DNA of 24,399 nucleotides from Paulinella micropora (GCA_009731375.1 BJOX01000049.1:70358-94756); one strand, 5' to 3'. Shown: positions 1 to 15,825, numbered from the stretch's first letter. The notes: a model not told the origin generated them from the sequence alone. Program-made: numbers and translations.

Positions 1-7
1 AGAGAGA

Positions 8-61
<54 letters not shown>

Positions 62-63
62 AA

Positions 64-103
<40 letters not shown>

Positions 104-130
104 AAGAAAGGGAAAGAGAGGGAAGGAGGG
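1..130. repeat. (GA)n microsatellite
   Basis: Nearly pure GA/GAAA dinucleotide tract running in from the left window edge. It lies downstream of the last visible exon of the minus-strand EF-hand gene, so it is probably intronic, because the fourth EF-hand has not yet been encoded. No coding potential beyond Arg-Glu repeats. Confidence 0.95.
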
Positions 131-410
131 AACACATGACAAGACCAACCCCTGTCTACATGCATGCATACATTTATATGTAATATTCAAGTGTTGAAGT
201 TAGGTTATTGAAGGATCACATGAGAAAGCTCGGCATGCATGCAAGAGTCGAGATGCGCGTGGTAGGCGATGTGGCTAGGTACGTCATGATTGAATTTGTG
301 TGGTGATGGTGGTGATTTAGAGTGAAGGGTGCGAGTTGGTGTGGCATGGGTGTATGCCAGTTGGTTGATGTGGGTGTGTATGCGAGTTGGTTTGGCTGGG
401 TGTGCGTAAC

Positions 411-511
411 CATGTGCGAGTTTGACTAGGTCGTCCATTTGCTGGGGTGTCAGCTTTTCCCCGAGCGTGGTCAAGACCTGCCGAAGCTCCGCCGTGGAGC
501 AGGTGCCCTGC

Positions 512-560
<49 letters not shown>

Positions 561-628
561 AGCTAGCTAGCTAGCTAGCCAGCTAGCTAGCTAGCTAGCT
601 AGCTAGATAGATAGATAGATAGATAGAT

Positions 629-659
<31 letters not shown>

Positions 660-848
660 TAGACCTGGCCGTCCTTGTCGAACACTTTAAAGGACTCCTT
701 CAACTCGTCAGGGTTCTCCTTGACCTTTGTTTTACGCTGTAACCAACAAAATATTTGACATTCCCGTAGCTAGAACCTTGTACAAACGAGAGAGAGAGAG
801 AGAGAGAGAGAGAAAGAAAGAAAGAGAAAGAGAGCGAGAGAGAGAGAG

Positions 849-913
<65 letters not shown>

Positions 914-1142
914 ATGTGTGTTTCAAGGTGTATGCTGGTTGAAGAGGAGAGAGAGAGAGAGAGCGAGAGAGAGGGGGGGGGGGGGGGGGNNNNNNNNNNN
1001 NNNNNNNNNNNNNNNNNNNNNNGAGAGAGAGAGAGAGAGAGGGAGGGAGAGAGAGAGAGAGAGGGAGAGAGAGAGAGAGGGAGAGAGACAGAGAGAGACA
1101 GAGAGAGAGAGAGAGACAGAGAGAGAGAGAGACAGACAGACC

Positions 1143-1185
<43 letters not shown>

Positions 1186-1370
1186 AGAGAGAGAGACCTA
1201 CTACCTATCTACCTTCCTACCTACCTACCTACCTAGCTACCTACCTACCTACCTGCCTGCCTACCTAACTATCTATCTACCTACCTACCTACCTACCTAC
1301 CTGCCGATCGCCCTCTCTACCTACCTACCTACCCACCTACCTACCTACCTACCTATCTCCCTCCCTCCCC

Positions 1371-1445
<75 letters not shown>

Positions 1446-1622
1446 CTCTCCCCCCNNNNNNNNNNNNNNNNNNNNNNNNNNNNNNNNNNNNNNNNNNNNN
1501 NNNNNNNNNNNNNNNNNNNNNNNNNNNNNNNNNNNNNNNNNNNNNNNNNNNNNNNNNNNNNNNNNNNNNNNNNNNNNNNNNNNNNNNNNNNNNNNNNNNT
1601 ATATATATATCTATCTATCTAC

Positions 1623-1711
<89 letters not shown>

Positions 1712-1814
1712 AATCTATCAATCTACCTACCTACCTACCTACCTACCCAACCTACCTACCTACCTATCTACCTACAAAATTTACTTACTTACTTACTTAC
1801 TACCGAAGCGCGCG

Positions 1815-1888
<74 letters not shown>

Positions 1889-1975
1889 CTCTCTCTCTCT
1901 CTCTCTCTCGCTCGCTCGCTCTCTCTCGCGCGCTCTCTCTGTCTCTCTCTCTCGCTCTCTCGCGCTCTCTCTCTT

Positions 1976-2007
<32 letters not shown>

Positions 2008-2096
2008 ACTCACACTCTCTCTCTCTCTCTCTCTCTTTTCTCTCTCTCTCTGTCTCTCTCTCTCTGTCTCCCTCTCTCTGTCTCTCTCTCTCTGTC

Positions 2097-2127
<31 letters not shown>

Positions 2128-2157
2128 CTCTCTCTCTGTCTCTCTCTCTCTTTCTCT

Positions 2158-2196
<39 letters not shown>

Positions 2197-2969
2197 CCCC
2201 CCTCTCCTTCTTCNNNNNNNNNNATCTCACCTAATTTCCTTTTTTTACGCTGTTACCACTTTTTCCAACATGTTCACGGAAATATGCACATTTTCCCTTC
2301 CCTAGCTTTCAGGTTCTCCCACCAAAAATCTTTTGTGTGTTTTCGACAAACCCCAAATTCTAGACACTCCTTTTTCTCTCTTTTCTCTCCCACAAAACTT
2401 TTTCTCACTTTCGGTTCCCCAAGATAAGGTCAAGCACTCTTCATTTCACCTGAGCACACTAACCTTTATACTCTCTTTTGCAGTTTTCGTGAACAACCCC
2501 TCCAAAACAAGGTCTGTGTGCCCCATTCCAGTATACCTTTTTACTTCCTTCGTGTTGCCCCTATGTTTGTTTCTTTTTTTCTCCACGTTCACAATTCTGT
2601 CCCGCCTCTCTCTCTCTCTCTCTCTCGCTCTCGCTCTCTCTACCTTTTATTTACTCAAAGTTAGACATAACTTTTATACTTATAAATCCGTGTATCTTTA
2701 CAACTTAAGCGTAAAGGGTGAAGATAACTTAATCATATATTCATATATATTCTTTCACCATACATAAGAGTTATAGGCGGTGGTGGGGAGATGCACCAGC
2801 ACGATGATTTGCTCAAAAATGACCCCCTGACATCCTTATTTCCAATCGTATCTTATACATCTCTCACTCTCTCTCTCTCGCTCGCTCGCTCTCGCTCGCT
2901 CTCTCTCGCTCGCTCTCGCTCGCTCTCTCTCGCTCGCTCTCGCTCGCTCTCTCTCGCTCGCTCTCTCTC

Positions 2970-3014
<45 letters not shown>

Positions 3015-3183
3015 CACACACACACAGACACACACACATTCTCTCTCTCTCTCTTCCTCTCTCTCTCTCTCTTTCTTTCTTTCTTTTCTCTCTTTCTTTC
3101 TTTCTCTTCCTCTTTCTCTCGATCTCTCTTTCTCTCTCTCTCTCCTCTCTCTCGCTCGCTCGCTCTCTCTCTCGCTCGCTCTC

Positions 3184-3235
<52 letters not shown>

Positions 3236-4063
3236 GCTCGCTCGCTCTCGCTCGCTCGCTCTCGCTCGCTCGCTCGATCTCTCTGTCTCTGCCTCTCTGT
3301 CATCTCTCTCTCTCTCTCTCGCCCTCTCTCTCTCGCCCTTTCTCTCTCTCTCTCTTCTCTCTCTCTCTCTTCTCTATCTCTCTCATCTCTCTATCTCTCT
3401 CTCCCTCTCTCTCATCTCTCTCTCTCTCTCTCGCCCTCTCTCTTTCTCTCCCTCCCTCCCCCCCCCCCCCCCCCCCCCCCCCTTTTTTTTTTTNNNNNNN
3501 NNNNNNNNNNNNNNNNNNNNNNNNNNNNNNNNNNNNNNNNNNNNNNNNNNNNCCCCCCCCCCCCCCCCCCCCCCCCCCCTTCTCTCCTTTTATTTAATCA
3601 AAGTATACTAAACTCATCTACTTATAATTCCGTGTATCTTCACAACTTAAGCGTAAAGGGTAAAGATACATTAATCATATTTTCTTACTTATTCTTTCAC
3701 CACACATAAGGGTTATGGGCGGGGGAGAGCGCATGCCCTCAGCATGTGCTAAAAAAGATACCCCTGACAACCTTATTTCGGATCGTATCTCACATGTACC
3801 ATTTGAAATAAGCGTCCCATACGCACCCCTTAAACCTGGAAGTCAAAGTACTTAGAGTGTTCCGGTGTTACATATTCTACCCAATATTCTTACTATACGA
3901 TTCATGACCATTCTTTTCTATCTATTTCTCCCTTCCTCTTTCTCTTCCCTATTCTATTCTCTCTCTCTCTCTTTCTCTTCCTCTTTCTCTCGATCTCTCT
4001 CTTCTCTCTCTCTCTTTCTCTTCCTCTCTCTCTCTTTCTTTCGATCTCTCTCTCTTTCTCTCG

Positions 4064-4100
<37 letters not shown>

Positions 4101-4548
4101 CTCTTTCTTTCTTTCTCTTCCTCTTTCTCTCGATCTCTCTCGTTCTCTTCCTCTTTTCTCTCTCTCTTCCTCTTTCTCTTCCTATTTCTCTCGATCTCTC
4201 TCATCTCTTTCTCATCTCTCAACCACACATGCATGCATACACAGTGACTCATCACACAAACATCTTCTGCACTCACGATCAGAACCTTACCTCTTCCATA
4301 ATTTTGATTAATGATGGGAAAGTGAAGGCTCCATCTTTGCCTTCGTTTTTGCTATATTCTTCTATCTCGGTCTCGGTGGGAAACTGACGGAGGCCCCTAA
4401 GCACGATGCAGGCATGCGTACAGACCCAAAGTAATCCACAGGAGTACCTAAGGAGAGTTCCAAGGTCGGAAAGAGGAATTTTTCCATTTCCCTTCTTGTC
4501 CATCACAGAGAATGCAAGCTTCCACTCTTTCAACTGCGTTTCCGTCAT
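411..4548 (-). CDS. EF-hand protein, calmodulin / myosin light chain-like (3' partial)
   Basis: Reconstructed minus-strand exons: 4448-4548, 4291-4396, 665-736, 411-507, about 125 codons; calmodulin has about 149, so the missing last ~25-30 residues (fourth EF-hand) lie off the left edge. The start ATG is at 4546-4548, followed by MTETQLKEWKLAF, which aligns with the start of calmodulin EF-hand 1. Loop 1 is DKKGNGKIPLSD (position 3 Lys, position 12 Asp: weak). Loop 2, around NEGKDGAFTFPS, lacks the terminal acid and is degenerate. Loop 3, DKDGQGTCSTAE, keeps D1, D3, G6 and E12. The later segment LRQVLTTLGEKLT is diagnostic of the family. Introns: 4397-4447 (51 nt), 737-4290 (3554 nt, donor GTAAGG), 508-664 (157 nt). 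Phases agree across all joins. The final donor at 410 (GTTACG) is tentative. By family the product would be a Ca2+ sensor or a myosin-type light chain; one good loop out of three favours a light chain or divergent calmodulin-like protein. An upstream 5' exon cannot be excluded because TTCAG precedes the ATG. Confidence 0.85.
508..664 (-). repeat. GATA and CTAG tetranucleotide array filling EF-hand intron 3
   Basis: The whole 157-nt intron between the exons ending FDKDGQ and beginning GTCSTAEL is tetranucleotide repeat: (TAGA)n, then a self-complementary (CTAG)n block at about 561-608, then (TAGA)n again. Splice ends are GT at 664-663 and AG at 509-508 on the minus strand. The CTAG block is a perfect palindromic repeat able to fold on itself. 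Confidence 0.9.
787..1195. repeat. (GA)n tracts with poly-G and assembly gap
   Basis: GA/GAAA microsatellite inside EF-hand intron 2, interrupted by a short non-repeat stretch near 911-945, a G homopolymer at 973-989 and an N gap at 990-1022. Open frames here encode only Arg/Glu repeats and are not genes. Confidence 0.95.
1196..1800. repeat. (CTAC)n, poly-C, gap and (TATC)n array
   Basis: CTAC/CCTA tetranucleotides (1196-1370) run into a C homopolymer of about 70 nt, an N gap at 1456-1599, a (TATC)n array (1600-1718), then CTAC and TTAC repeats to 1800. Within EF-hand intron 2. No gene seen. Confidence 0.95.
1812..2223. repeat. (CT)n tract, poly-C and gap
   Basis: About 345 nt of CT with CTTT, CTCG and CTGT variants, ending in a C homopolymer (2160-2193) and an N gap at 2214-2223. 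Intronic to the minus-strand EF-hand gene. Confidence 0.95.
2640..2860 (+). repeat. Dispersed direct repeat, copy 1
   Basis: About 220 nt of non-simple sequence similar to 3583-3800, with shared blocks such as CCGTGTATCTT, CAACTTAAGCGTAAAGGGT, TTCTTTCACCA and CCTTATTTC..ATCGTATCT. Both copies follow a CT or poly-C tract in the same order, so a unit of about 0.94 kb including its microsatellite was probably duplicated inside the intron. No protein recognised. Confidence 0.85.
2861..3583. repeat. (CT)n/(CTCG)n tract with poly-C and gap
   Basis: CT-rich microsatellite with CTCG clusters, a (TA)n/(CA)n patch at 3000-3038, poly-C then poly-T before an N gap (3494-3552), and poly-C after it. Separates the two copies of the dispersed repeat. 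No gene. Confidence 0.95.
3583..3800 (+). repeat. Dispersed direct repeat, copy 2
   Basis: Second copy of the block at 2640-2860, diverged by substitutions and small indels. The remainder to about 3950 is ordinary intron sequence with no recognisable feature. Confidence 0.85.
3955..4218. repeat. Degenerate CT-rich microsatellite
   Basis: CT tract with recurring TCGAT and TTCC variants at the 5' (gene-sense) end of EF-hand intron 2. No coding sequence seen apart from Ser/Leu or Arg/Glu repeats. Confidence 0.9.
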
Positions 4549-5170
4549 GGACTGAACAGAACAGTACACAGGAGTACTCAGGTGGGGCAGAGTTTTCATC
4601 AGAACGAGAAACAGAAAGGCACGAACACGCTGACAGGAGAAATGGGCCACTAGTCAGGCAAACCTGCCGTCCGTCCTCTCGCTAAAAGCCAAATCGTGTC
4701 CAGCCCAATGTTCTTTGTCTGTTGGCAAAACATAATCGTGCATCGAAACTCATTGATCATAGTCGGGTTGTAGATGGTGATATTCGTGTTTGTAGCGTCT
4801 CATCCATAAAGCCAAACCACGAATGCTGTCGAACATGGGGCAAATTTTGAAAATATTTGTCTGCAGACCTTCTGTCTTTCTCTCTGAAGAACGAAAGATG
4901 GCAGAGAATTTGCATCGAAATTTCTCGGCCCTTGGAATGAGGAGTAACGAAAAGCAAAAAATACCTGTCCATGGTGAGTTTCAGTCTCTCCGCTTATTAC
5001 AGCAAAGTTGTGAGGAACGACAGGAACTGGAATGGAACAAATCTACGAGCTGAACGGAGTGAGAAAGAGTGAATGACACCTTTACGAGACATCGCTTCTT
5101 TTTCAATTGAGTCTCATTTCAAAGCAAGTGAAAGGAGAGGCAACTTGAGTACTAACTTGGACACACAATA
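4549..5170. other. Intergenic DNA upstream of the EF-hand gene
   Basis: Non-repetitive sequence that should hold the 5' UTR and promoter of the minus-strand EF-hand gene. Short open frames exist on both strands (for example 4823-5053 plus and 4757-4972 minus), but neither resembles a known family and they overlap. No TATA-like or initiator element can be called. Confidence 0.5.
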
Positions 5171-5171
5171 C

Positions 5172-5248
5172 GAGATACATACATTCACATACATACATAC
5201 ATATGTACATATGTATGTACATACATACTATACAAGTACATACATACA

Positions 5249-5280
<32 letters not shown>

Positions 5281-5369
5281 CATACAATTTACATGTACAT
5301 AAGATCTTACATACATGCATGCATGAATACATACATACATATATATACATACATACATATGTATATACA

Positions 5370-5400
<31 letters not shown>

Positions 5401-6030
5401 GTTACATACATACATACATGCATGCATGCATACATACATACATACGTACATACATACATACGTACATACTCTCTTCATCTTAAAACATACATACATACAT
5501 ACATACATACATACATAACATACATACATACATACATATGTATGTACATACAGCTACGTACGTACGTACGTATGTACATACACGTACGTACGTACGTACT
5601 TACATACGTACATGCATGCATGGCATGCATACATACATACATACATATACATGCATGCATGCATACATGCATGCATACATACATACATACATACATAATA
5701 CATACATACATACATGCATGCATGATGCATCATGCATGTATGCATGCATGCATCTTGCATACATACATACATACATACATGCATGCATGCATACATACAT
5801 ACATACATACATACATACATGCATGCATACCCGGGTACATACATACATACATACATATACATACATACATACATACATACATACATACCTACATACATAC
5901 ATACATACCTGCATACATACATACATTCATATATACATACATACATACATACATGCATACACATACATACATACATACATATATACACATACATACATAC
6001 ATACATACATACACATATACATACATACAT
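5172..6030. repeat. (CATA)n array, about 860 bp
   Basis: Long CATA/TACA tetranucleotide array with CATG, CGTA and occasional CTTA interruptions. All long open frames through it are periodic (YIHT/MYVC repeats) and spurious. It occupies the centre of the region between the two divergent genes. CATG and CGTA units are self-complementary. Confidence 0.97.
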
Positions 6031-6368
6031 CGACCGAACGACGAAAGAAATGTTAGTGCCTGTATGATACACCGTGCTCACCCTATGAAACTAAATATTC
6101 TGCCAATCTACATACCCGAATAACACATATACCGTGTCGACAAGAAAGAAAGAATGTTCGTCCTTTGTATGTATGCATGTCTTGTTTGCGAAGACACTTC
6201 AACCATCGGCAATCCCTCCTATCATATCACCCTTGCACACACCCTAACTTGGCCTAGTACACCTCAAACCACCCCCAACAGACGGTACACACTCTACACA
6301 CTCTATACCCGAACGCATACTACACTTCTGTACCTCATATTGACGTCTATTTAACTTCATACCCTTTT

Positions 6369-6402
<34 letters not shown>

Positions 6403-6424
6403 CTCTCTCTATCTCTATCTCTCT

Positions 6425-6479
<55 letters not shown>

Positions 6480-7449
6480 TTCTCTCATTAACCTTACCCC
6501 ACAGCAGCTTTTACATCTGAGCTTAGTATAGATACGCCCGTTCGTAAAACAGACGGTGGGAGCGCTTAGGTGCCCCGTCTGTATAAATTGATTACATACA
6601 TACATACATACATACATACGTACATACATAGGATGTGTAGGAGATAGAAGGTTGGGGCAAAAGCAGAGCAAGTGTGATGGGAGGAAAGGAAGTGATGTTG
6701 AAGATTGGAACCCGGTAGGAGCAGGAAGGCAACAGATAGGCTGAGAATGCTGAGGACGAGCATACGTTCGGTTGTGGGTGCAAGCACGAAGGGAGGGCAA
6801 TTCAGAAAGACACGTGTGCGTGGCGAAAGAATTTTGAGACGGAAAAAGGGAATTACCATTTTCTTGGGAACGGAAAGGTGCGTGAAAAGGGGTGAATGGT
6901 GGCACTGTTGGGAGAAACGGGCGAGGATGGTGTAAAAGAGTGTTAGCAGTATGTAGAATACTAGAGAGGCGACAAAAGTGTATGCATGTCTTTTTCGTCA
7001 TCTGTCTTTTTCCACAACTCATACACCCATTCCACAATACCGTTTTTTCTTTTTTCTCACGTCCGTAAAGGATAATGCACTCATGGGGTGGCTGTGTTAT
7101 CTGGTGTGTGCTCTATGCAATTTGGATTCGGTCCTTCTCTTCTCGGCACACGCTTGGCAATATGGCCGTTCCATTTCAAAAGGTAGTATCTCTCCTGCCC
7201 ATCATACCTTCATTTATCTCCTCCGTATATTCCTTTGCTTCCACACATATATCCATTCCCTACACACCCTTGCCAGTATCTCTACCCAAACCTCGGAAAT
7301 TCACGCACCAGTTCACGCCTCGTCCCGACACACATGTATTTCACATGTTACACGTGTGCACAGCTTGAGAGAGCGTAAGCTGCGTGTTTGTTCTCGTAGA
7401 GGGTGGGAGGACTATGTGAGTCACTCCATCTTAAAACATACAAACATGC
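6031..7449. other. Intergenic region upstream of the TRIP13/PCH2 gene
   Basis: Contains a CT/CTAT tract (6369-6484), a short CATA run (6594-6629) and otherwise moderately complex sequence. A 212-codon minus-strand open frame (6399-7037) starts in unique sequence and ends in Arg/Glu repeat; it is Pro/Ser/His-rich with no family resemblance, so I do not call it. The TRIP13 promoter and 5' UTR would be expected at the right end, but no motif is recognisable. Confidence 0.5.
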
Positions 7450-13072
<5,623 letters not shown>

Positions 13073-14014
13073 CATCTGCACACGCACCGGGCATTTATTG
13101 ATTTGGAAGTTTCTGGGTAGCTGGGAGCGGCTGAACCCAATTGATCACTCTCACACCTCTCCCGTCCCTGTCGGACGGTCTTATGTGCAGCTTACTGTCA
13201 TGGCACCCTTATTATTCTGTACATATTCCTTGAAGCGGAGTGTGTGTAAATCAGGATTTGTAAATATATCTCGAGAGGTCCTGTAAAAGTGGTAGAGATT
13301 CAAGGCACTACTGAGTTCCAGACTCGAGTTTTGGAAATTGAACTCGAGTTTCTCGGCATTACTTTCTGAAAGTTTGGAACTCGAGTTCAGTTTCCGACAC
13401 TGAAGTCACTTGTCAGGAAACGATTATTAGCTGCTAAACTGGCAATCATTCAACCAACTTTTGCGACTTGAGTCAGAAACTCAGCCAGTGATTCGGGAGT
13501 CACACTGTTGAGTCAGTCACCTCCTTCAAACGTTCCTTCAGGTATTTTTCTATGAAAGTTGCTGTCATTGAGTTGAAGTCACGATTTCGCCCCAACAAGC
13601 CGTGCCGGTTTGCCACTGACGCGGCTTCACTGAATGAAGCTAATTGTGACATTACTAGTAATGCCACTTTAACTAGTTAGTACGCCGGGCCAGACGCCGC
13701 GACTGACACAGGATTCAAAACTTTGTTGCAGCAGCCTCCGGTCAGTTCCGGGCCGGGACAATGCCACTGCGGTGAAGAACTTCGGTTCAGCGAAAAAAAT
13801 TTCCATTTCTAACACATTTGCGGGACTAAGCTTTCCTGGCATACTCGAGATCGATTTTGTTTTCATACCTTCGTTCTGACTCTACGAGTCCACCTTTCAA
13901 GTCAGTATCACGTCCCTTGAGAGTCTAACCCTCAGGCTTCCCACTTATCCCTACTAGTGGCAAGTATTCTATCATTAAAAGTTGAACAGTGAAAAAATAT
14001 ATCAGGACAGTGCG
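13073..14014. other. Spacer downstream of the TRIP13 gene
   Basis: Non-coding as far as I can see. Holds three ACTCGAGTT boxes (13322-13330, 13342-13350, 13379-13387; the last lies in the 12-bp palindrome GAACTCGAGTTC) and several GAGTCAG/ACTCAG motifs up to ~13510. No polyadenylation signal can be called with confidence. Confidence 0.5.
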
Positions 14015-14310
14015 AGTGTATTACTAGGTACATTCAAGTGTCAAACTCAGCCGCATGATCGAATTTTAGTTAAGGGTCAGATTTCAGATTAGCGGTCAGA
14101 TTTCGAATTAGTGGTCAGAATTCAAATTAGTTCAATTTGACTGCTATATACGTCCGCAAAATCTGTATCATTTTTGCGAAATGTTACAGTTAAATTGAAT
14201 TAATTTGAATTCTGGCCGCTAATCTAAAATCTGACCGCTAATCTGAAATCTGACGCTTAAATCAAATTTGATTGCTGAGTTTGACACTTGAATGTACTCA
14301 GTAATACACT
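14015..14310. repeat. Palindromic fold-back (MITE-like) element, copy 1
   Basis: An imperfect inverted repeat of about 296 bp. The left end AGTGTATTACTAGGTACATTC is matched by the reverse complement of the right end with two mismatches. Arms share CAAGTGTCAAACTCAGC and the TCAGATTTCAGATTAG series. The left arm ends near 14145, the right arm starts near 14165. It has no coding capacity of its own and its right end abuts the transposase fragment. Confidence 0.9.
14075..14131 (+). repeat. Three 19-bp tandem subunits within the element arm
   Basis: Units at 14075-14093, 14094-14112 and 14113-14131 follow GGTCAGATTTCAGATTAGC with increasing divergence towards the inside. Related series occur inverted in the right arm and at 14990-15015, and in the second copy at 22552-22610. 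Arrays like this in transposon ends often bind the transposase, which is an inference here. Confidence 0.8.
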
Positions 14311-14312
14311 TG

Positions 14313-14716
14313 AAAAGGGGAAAGGCACCAGCAGGCCCGGCGGGTTTTTCAAACGTTTGGTGGCAGAAGCCTTGCTGAAGCAGAAACAAGCAGCTGATAT
14401 TGATTGGTCAATGCTTTCGCCGAGTTCGGAGAACCTCCGTGGCCCTGCTGTCAACGTTCCACACTCCGAATTAGCCACGTACAGTCTCATGGAGATGGCA
14501 GATGCAAAGAAACGCAAGAGAGAGCTGGGCGATGCGTTCAATCAGGCAATAACCAGGCACAAACGCAGTCGTTGTCGTGTGTGTAAGTATGTGACAGGAA
14601 GTTCTGCCCCGGTCTTGACGTCTTTCTATTGCAAAACATGCGGGCCCGAAATGGCGCTATCTATGTGGCTCAAAGGTCGGGGGTGTCACGCCTGGCATTT
14701 CAAGCAGGGAGATTAA
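14313..14716 (+). pseudogene. PiggyBac-like transposase, C-terminal fragment with zinc ribbon
   Basis: Open frame of about 134 codons ending at the TGA/TAA region near 14714. The in-frame ATG at 14288 lies inside the element's terminal repeat and is not a credible native start. The N-terminal half is Lys/Arg-rich with FFKRLVAEALLKQKQ, resembling the end of a DDE_Tnp_1_7 domain. The C-terminal half has RCRVC, then FYCKTC, then GCHAWHF, a CxxC-CxxC-C/H pattern typical of the piggyBac zinc ribbon. The catalytic Asp residues are absent, so it cannot transpose by itself. Alternative: another DDE family with a Cys-rich tail, since the flanking TA does not match the TTAA target of piggyBac. Confidence 0.6.
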
Positions 14717-15064
14717 AAAAAAAATAAGAAGTGATTTGTGTGAGGCAGTTTTTTGTAGTCGTTGCCAATTGGAAACAGCATTTTTGCAACCAGTTCTCCT
14801 ACTGAGCGGGCAGACTCACCAGCCATCATATTAAACTTTTCTTTTAATTTTTTTCAAGTTTTGGGTCCGGTTTTTTAATAATATAATGAATTTTTAATAT
14901 TTTTTAATAATTTTTTTATTTTTTCCTGCCTCTGAAAGTAGTTATTTTTCATTGCCAATTGGCAATCATGCGCATGCACTTAAACACTAAAATCTGACCG
15001 CTAATCTGAAACCTGACCCTTAAATCAAATTTGATTGCTGAGTTTGACACTTGAATGTACCCAG

Positions 15065-15825
15065 TAAATATTAGATCTCAGACGTAGAGGTTCGGCTCCG
15101 AGTTTGGATCATCCGGGCCGCGATGATTACTCAAGTTTAGTAATATTGAAAGTTATTGTATTTAATAAGTTGAATTTGATTGGACTCTCAAATTGTTATT
15201 GAACTGAGCAGCCTAGAACAGCTTTTGTTTTTACGCAAACACTGTGAAGTTTCAGTATCATGAGTCTCTGTGTGATATTGCCATCGTAGTAGTATCTTCT
15301 GCCAGGCTTCAAGTTCCCACGGAGGCTCAGGCTCTACGAGTGGCAAGCATCGGTGAATCTGATTGGTATGAATGATCACTTTCAAGAATAATCATTTAAT
15401 AACAGGGGTTTACCAGACCACGAGTGACCGTGCTCACCCCTTTGCCAAAGGTTAGGTAAGTTCTAGTTTAAGTTTGAGTTTGAGGGTACTGAGGGTAAGG
15501 TAAGGGTAAACTGAGGGTTTTGGTGTGTGCTTTGTCTACAGTGTTTGTGAGGTATGCTCACGACGAAGGTTCTGAGACGGAAGCTGAGTCTGTGTTGCAA
15601 GACTAGTTTAGGTTGGTTTGGGTTGTGTGGTTACGGACGTGGTTGCGTTAAAATGGAAGCGTTGGCAGTACGGAGTCAATGTGAGAAAAATTATGAGTTG
15701 ATATGGGTAAAAAAGGAAATTGCTTTTGTAAAAAGGGAAAGATTGTCCAGTGCACCTTAGACGATAAATTACTGGCAGGGTGGAAATAAGTTTGTCGGAC
15801 TGATTCTATTTTGTATAGTATATTA
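15065..15825. other. Intergenic, no gene recognised
   Basis: AT-rich sequence. Includes a GGGTA/GAGGGTA-rich stretch (15465-15520) loosely resembling degenerate telomeric DNA, and one copy of the motif TTTACGCAAACACT at 15230-15243. A 68-codon open frame (15554-15760) resembles nothing I know. Confidence 0.4.

Larger units (their letters stand above)
14024..15064. mobile_element. Candidate transposon with palindromic-family ends enclosing a transposase fragment
   Basis: Left end CTAGGTACATTCAAGTG at 14024 and right end CACTTGAATGTACCCAG ending at 15064 are inverted copies of one terminus; both are flanked by TA. The right part (from ~14990) repeats the CTGACCGCTAATCTGAAA series of the palindrome. 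Between them lie the palindrome's own right arm, a piggyBac-like C-terminal coding fragment and an AT-rich stretch. The whole could be one decayed element of about 1.04 kb, or a MITE inserted beside a truncated autonomous copy. Boundaries are inferred. Confidence 0.65.

Noticed and set aside
914-2305. 463-codon plus-strand open frame of Glu/Arg, Ser/Leu and Pro repeats
   Set aside because: Entirely microsatellite and N gap translated in frame; no non-repeat domain, and it lies antisense in the EF-hand intron.
2791-3597. 268-codon Ser/Leu-rich frame and its antisense Arg/Glu partner
   Set aside because: CT/GA repeats are open on several frames of both strands by composition alone.
5203-6123. 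306-codon YIHT-repeat frame and overlapping minus-strand MYVC frames
   Set aside because: Product of the CATA array; every frame is open and periodic.
6399-7037. 212-codon minus-strand frame with a unique Pro/Ser/His-rich N-terminal part
   Set aside because: No family resemblance, ends in a GA repeat, contains a CATA repeat, and has no supporting splice or codon-bias signal.
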